Positions 62,965-64,000 of a stretch of DNA of 64,000 nt are shown here, piece by piece. Under the pieces are notes generated by a model. It was not told where the DNA came from and did not search any database. It was given only the letters and a program-made list of their open reading frames with translations. The stretch covers positions 168,891 to 232,890 of the forward strand of contig NZ_QREM01000001.1 in assembly GCF_003353015.1 (NCBI RefSeq). Direction: 5' to 3'. The position numbers were made by a program, and so were the translations under genes. Position 1 is the first letter of the stretch. Each line of letters starts with the position of its first letter. The stretch comes from Xanthomonas arboricola (GTDB taxonomy: Bacteria; Pseudomonadota; Gammaproteobacteria; Xanthomonadales; Xanthomonadaceae).

Positions 62965-64000
62965 CTAGCAGGACAGCGGGCTGCTGCCGTCGTCGTGGTC
63001 GCGGCCCAGTTCATCGACCCAGCGCAACACCACTGCCACCGTTTCGAAGAGCGACTCGGGCACTGCATCGCCCAGATCGACCTGATGTAGAGCACGTGCC
63101 AGAGGCGGATTGGCAACGATCGGTATACCGTGGTTGCGCGCAAATGCGCGCAGTTCCAGCGCACCGTCGTCCACACCCTTGGCAACCACCTGCGGCAAGC
63201 CGAAGCCGTCCGGTTCGTAGGCGAGTGCGACCGCGTAATGGGTCGGGTTGACCACCATCACCTTGGCCTTGGCGACACGTTCGCGCGGGTCGCCGAAGAC
63301 CAGTTCCTTGGCGAATTCTTTGCGCTTTCCCTTCACTTCGGGATCGCCTTCGCTCTCCTTGTGTTCGCGCTTCTGCTCGTCCTTGCTCATGCGTTTGTCG
63401 CGAATGAATAGCCAGCGTTGTATGCTCCAGTCCGCTGCACCAACCAGCACAAAGACCAGTACCGCCAGGGCGCATAGCGTGCCCAGCGTACGCCAGCCGA
63501 TTTGGGCGATGTCAGGCGTTGGCTCGTAGGCAAGCCCGATGATCATCGGCATGAGCGCGCGTATCCCAAACCACATCACCACGCCGATCAACATGGCTTT
63601 GATGCCCAATTTGAGCAAGTCGATGAGACTTCGCAACGCGAAGAGTTTCTTGACCCCGTTCACGGGATTGAGCGAATCGAACTTGGGCGTCACCGGTTTG
63701 AGCGAGGCGTTCAGACCGGTCTGGAGAAACGTGCCGATCACTCCAGCCACCAGGCAGGCGACCATGAACGGCAATACCAGCAACAAGCCCTCAGTGCCGA
63801 TGCGAGCGAGCGCACGGTTCATGGCTGCTGCATCGCGGGTGTTGGCGGTGAAATCGAAGCCGATCGACATCAATGTACGCATGTGTTCCACACAGTAAGT
63901 GCCAGCCAGTTTCATCACCAACAGGGCACCGAGCAGCACCGCAGCTGCGGTTACGTCCGGGCTGATCGGGATTTCCCCATCCCTGCGCGCATCCTGCAGT
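62965..64000 (-). CDS. hrcU: HrcU (SctU), autocleaving export switch protein, 5-prime end cut by window
   Basis: The visible 344 residues run from LQDARRDGEIPISPDVTAAAV at the window edge to the end; about 13 N-terminal residues are outside. FlhB family: four helices in the N-half, then a cytosolic domain with the autocleavage motif NPTH (VVNPTHYAVALAYEPDG). It sets substrate order with HpaP. First known gene of the hrcU-hrcV-hpaP set here; its promoter is outside the window. Confidence 0.97.
   Translation of the reverse strand, partial: LQDARRDGEIPISPDVTAAAVLLGALLVMKLAGTYCVEHMRTLMSIGFDFTANTRDAAAMNRALARIGTEGLLLVLPFMVACLVAGVIGTFLQTGLNASLKPVTPKFDSLNPVNGVKKLFALRSLIDLLKLGIKAMLIGVVMWFGIRALMPMIIGLAYEPTPDIAQIGWRTLGTLCALAVLVFVLVGAADWSIQRWLFIRDKRMSKDEQKREHKESEGDPEVKGKRKEFAKELVFGDPRERVAKAKVMVVNPTHYAVALAYEPDGFGLPQVVAKGVDDGALELRAFARNHGIPIVANPPLARALHQVDLGDAVPESLFETVAVVLRWVDELGRDHDDGSSPLSC

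Overview
The window looks like a chromosomal segment of a plant-associated Xanthomonas. The evidence is high GC content, HrpX-type PIP boxes, a Xanthomonas-type hrp/hrc type III secretion cluster with hrpF and xopF1, an XVIPCD-tailed type IV secretion effector with lipoprotein neighbours, and intergenic tandem gggaatc-type and REP-like repeats. No rRNA, tRNA or CRISPR array was seen. All calls come from reading the sequence; no database was searched.

Left part (1-31 kb) is mostly core and housekeeping. It holds tryptophan 2,3-dioxygenase, a POT peptide transporter and a thioredoxin-fold lipoprotein, followed by an AT-rich two-gene patch of unknown function (3.4-4.9 kb). A tyrosine/homogentisate catabolic block follows (MarR regulator, hppD, hmgA), with a 440-bp cassette inserted in it that consists of a DUF559 gene between 41-bp inverted repeats. 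A six-gene Mrp-type cation/proton antiporter operon on the minus strand (mrpA/B fused, C, D, E, F, G; 9.1-15.0 kb) is linked throughout by ATGA overlaps. An M4 metalloprotease is next, then an antibacterial module: one X-Tfe-like peptidoglycan hydrolase preceded by three small lipoproteins, some of which are probably its immunity proteins. purC, a J-domain protein, a beta-barrel protein, rpe-GNAT, a lipid kinase, a candidate trp leader peptide with four Trp codons ahead of trpE, and a threonine-aldolase-type enzyme complete this part.

Middle part (31-45 kb) is more variable: a SIMPL-domain protein, a GH3 glycosidase, a second thioredoxin-fold lipoprotein, a chemoreceptor, a TetR/SDR pair, an AraC remnant, and a type II NADH dehydrogenase plus UspA pair divergent from a TetR regulator across a perfect 18-bp palindrome. 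A decayed P4-type integrase (44.9-45.2 kb) sits at the edge of the virulence region.

Right part (45.7-64 kb) is one side of the hrp pathogenicity island. On the plus strand are hrpF (translocon) and hpa3-xopF1 (chaperone and effector). On the minus strand, running leftward from the right edge, are hrcU (cut by the window), hrcV, hpaP/hpaC, hrcQ, hrcR, hrcS, hpaA, hrpD5, hrpD6, hrpE (pilin), hpaB (chaperone) and hrpW (harpin-pectate lyase). Left of hrpW lies a second, divergent copy of the hrpE-hpaB pair. Its hrpE-like gene is intact and carries a long new N-terminus with internal 13-14-residue repeats. Its hpaB copy is dead (lost start codon, two 1-base deletions, one nonsense codon). I regard this duplicated pair as the most unusual item here. 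PIP boxes with TTCGB-N15-TTCGB spacing lie before hrcQ and hpa3, and a short-spaced variant precedes hrpF, so these parts should be under HrpG/HrpX control.
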